Source: Gammaproteobacteria bacterium (GTDB lineage Bacteria; Pseudomonadota; Gammaproteobacteria; JALTLT01). Taken from it: a DNA stretch of 14,710 nt. This document shows, in pieces, positions 13,972 to 14,710 of this stretch (position 1 is the first letter of the stretch; each line of letters begins with the position of its first letter). Where the stretch lies: positions 1 through 14,710 of the forward strand of contig JALTLT010000255.1 in assembly GCA_027001815.1 (NCBI GenBank), in the 5' to 3' direction. Below the pieces are notes generated by a model that was not told where the DNA came from, ran no database searches, and saw only the letters and a program-made list of their open reading frames with translations. The position numbers were made by a program, and so were the translations under genes.

Positions 13972-14710
13972 GGCCTGTCCGGCGAGGAGCCTCCGGTAGA
14001 GTCGGGACATCTCGCGCAACGAGGTCGCGCCATCGAAGGCCGGAGGGAGGAGCGCGGGGCGCTCGCCGGTCACCGCGGGGAGAGGCAACTGGCGAATCGT
14101 CTCGAGCAGCGCACTGGTCAGAAGGGCGGGGTCGTCGACCTGCACCAGCCGGTGAGGAGCCTCTCCGGCGAGCAGCTCGCGCGCCGCTCCCGTATCGGTC
14201 GAGACCACCGGCAGACCGCTGGCCATCCCCTCCAGGAGCACCAGGCCGAAGGTCTCGTAGCGGCTGGGCAGAGCGAGCAGATCGAAGGCCGAGTAGAGTT
14301 CGCAGGTGTGGCAGGAGGGGGAGACGAAACGGACTCTCGAGGCGATGCCGAGGCGGTTGGCGAGTCGCTCCAGCGCGGAAGCCTCCTCCCCCTCTCCGGC
14401 CACCACCAGGAGAGGAGGGCGGGGAGCTTCGGCCACCAGCCGCGGCATGGCCTCGAGCAGGAGATGCACCCTCTTGACCGGGTGCAGCCGCCCCACGAAG
14501 CCGATGACGGGAGTGGTCTCGTCGATCATCCAGCGGCGCCGCCAGCCGTGCCTCCACCGATCGTCGTAGCGGAACCGGTCGGTGGCGATCCAGTTGGGGA
14601 TGGTATGGATCCGTTCGGCGGGGAGAGTGCCGCGCGCCAGATGGTGGGATGCGACCCGCGAAGACACTGCGATCAGCGCCGCCGCTCGTCCCATCGCCCT
14701 TCTCTCCAGG
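13954..14710 (-). CDS. Family-4 glycosyltransferase, 5' end outside window
   Basis: The C-terminal 250 or so residues of a GT4-type glycosyltransferase. It shows the IPNWIATDRF strand-loop typical of the end of the first GT-B domain, GFVGRLHPVKR in the donor domain, VVAGEGEE, FVSP, and the E-x7-E motif in YETFGLVLLEGMASG, followed by PVVSTDTGAARELL. The frame stays open to the window edge past the first internal Met at 14694, so the N-terminal domain is missing only because of the window. It lies convergent to the FkbM gene with stops about 90 bases apart, and its last codons (SPKIA) are in the right arm of the palindrome. It is probably another glycan-assembly enzyme; the donor and acceptor are unknown. 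Confidence 0.88.
   Translation of the reverse strand, partial: LERRAMGRAAALIAVSSRVASHHLARGTLPAERIHTIPNWIATDRFRYDDRWRHGWRRRWMIDETTPVIGFVGRLHPVKRVHLLLEAMPRLVAEAPRPPLLVVAGEGEEASALERLANRLGIASRVRFVSPSCHTCELYSAFDLLALPSRYETFGLVLLEGMASGLPVVSTDTGAARELLAGEAPHRLVQVDDPALLTSALLETIRQLPLPAVTGERPALLPPAFDGATSLREMSRLYRRLLAGQASPKIA

Noticed and set aside
1..14710. CRISPR arrays, tRNA or rRNA genes, complete insertion sequences
   Set aside because: I saw no regularly spaced direct repeats, cloverleaf-like sequences or transposase motifs; the only regular repeats are the PKD coding units.

Overview
The window is about 14.7 kb of GC-rich, densely coding DNA, probably from a proteobacterium (beta or gamma) that carries an exosortase A / PEP-CTERM type of exopolysaccharide (EPS) locus. 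This rests on gene content: an acyl carrier protein, two alpha/beta hydrolases, an AMP-forming acyl-CoA ligase and a PLP-dependent decarboxylase, each resembling the 'exosortase A system-associated' families, followed by glycosyltransferases and an FkbM methyltransferase. The exosortase, the polymerisation and export genes and the PrsK/PrsR regulators are not in the window and may lie outside it.

Layout. (1) 104-3418, minus: a large predicted lipoprotein with four PKD-type repeats and a long C-terminal region resembling exo-rhamnogalacturonan-lyase-type (PcRGLX/YetA-like) proteins; hairpins lie past its 3' end. (2) 3419-3765: divergent intergenic region. (3) 3766-5765, plus: ACP, hydrolase 2, hydrolase 1, tightly coupled. 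(4) 5782-8612, minus: acyl-CoA ligase then decarboxylase, overlapping by 4 bases and convergent with the ACP operon (16-base gap). (5) 8613-8935: a divergent regulatory region with a near-perfect sigma-54 promoter at 8834-8849 pointing right. (6) 8936-13863, plus: a predicted Tat-exported small protein with an SPGYWK motif, a PqqD-like protein, an HprK-related kinase, a nucleotidyltransferase, a family-4 glycosyltransferase and an FkbM methyltransferase. From the PqqD-like gene on, neighbours are short-spaced or overlapping. (7) 13846-13971: an imperfect palindrome covering the stop codons of the FkbM gene and a convergent glycosyltransferase that runs off the right edge (13954-14710, minus).

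How it may work together (inference): the ACP, ligase, decarboxylase and hydrolases would make or transfer an acyl or amino-acid-derived group used in EPS or cell-surface assembly, while the glycosyltransferases and FkbM enzyme build and decorate the glycan. The most interesting part is the sigma-54-linked module of an exported small protein with a PqqD-like chaperone, an HPr-kinase-like enzyme and a nucleotidyltransferase. The last three resemble parts found around some RiPP (lasso peptide) clusters, but no cyclase, leader protease or obvious core peptide is present, so the module may modify a protein or glycan component of the surface layer. Many starts are GTG or TTG and are placed by overlap and family length.
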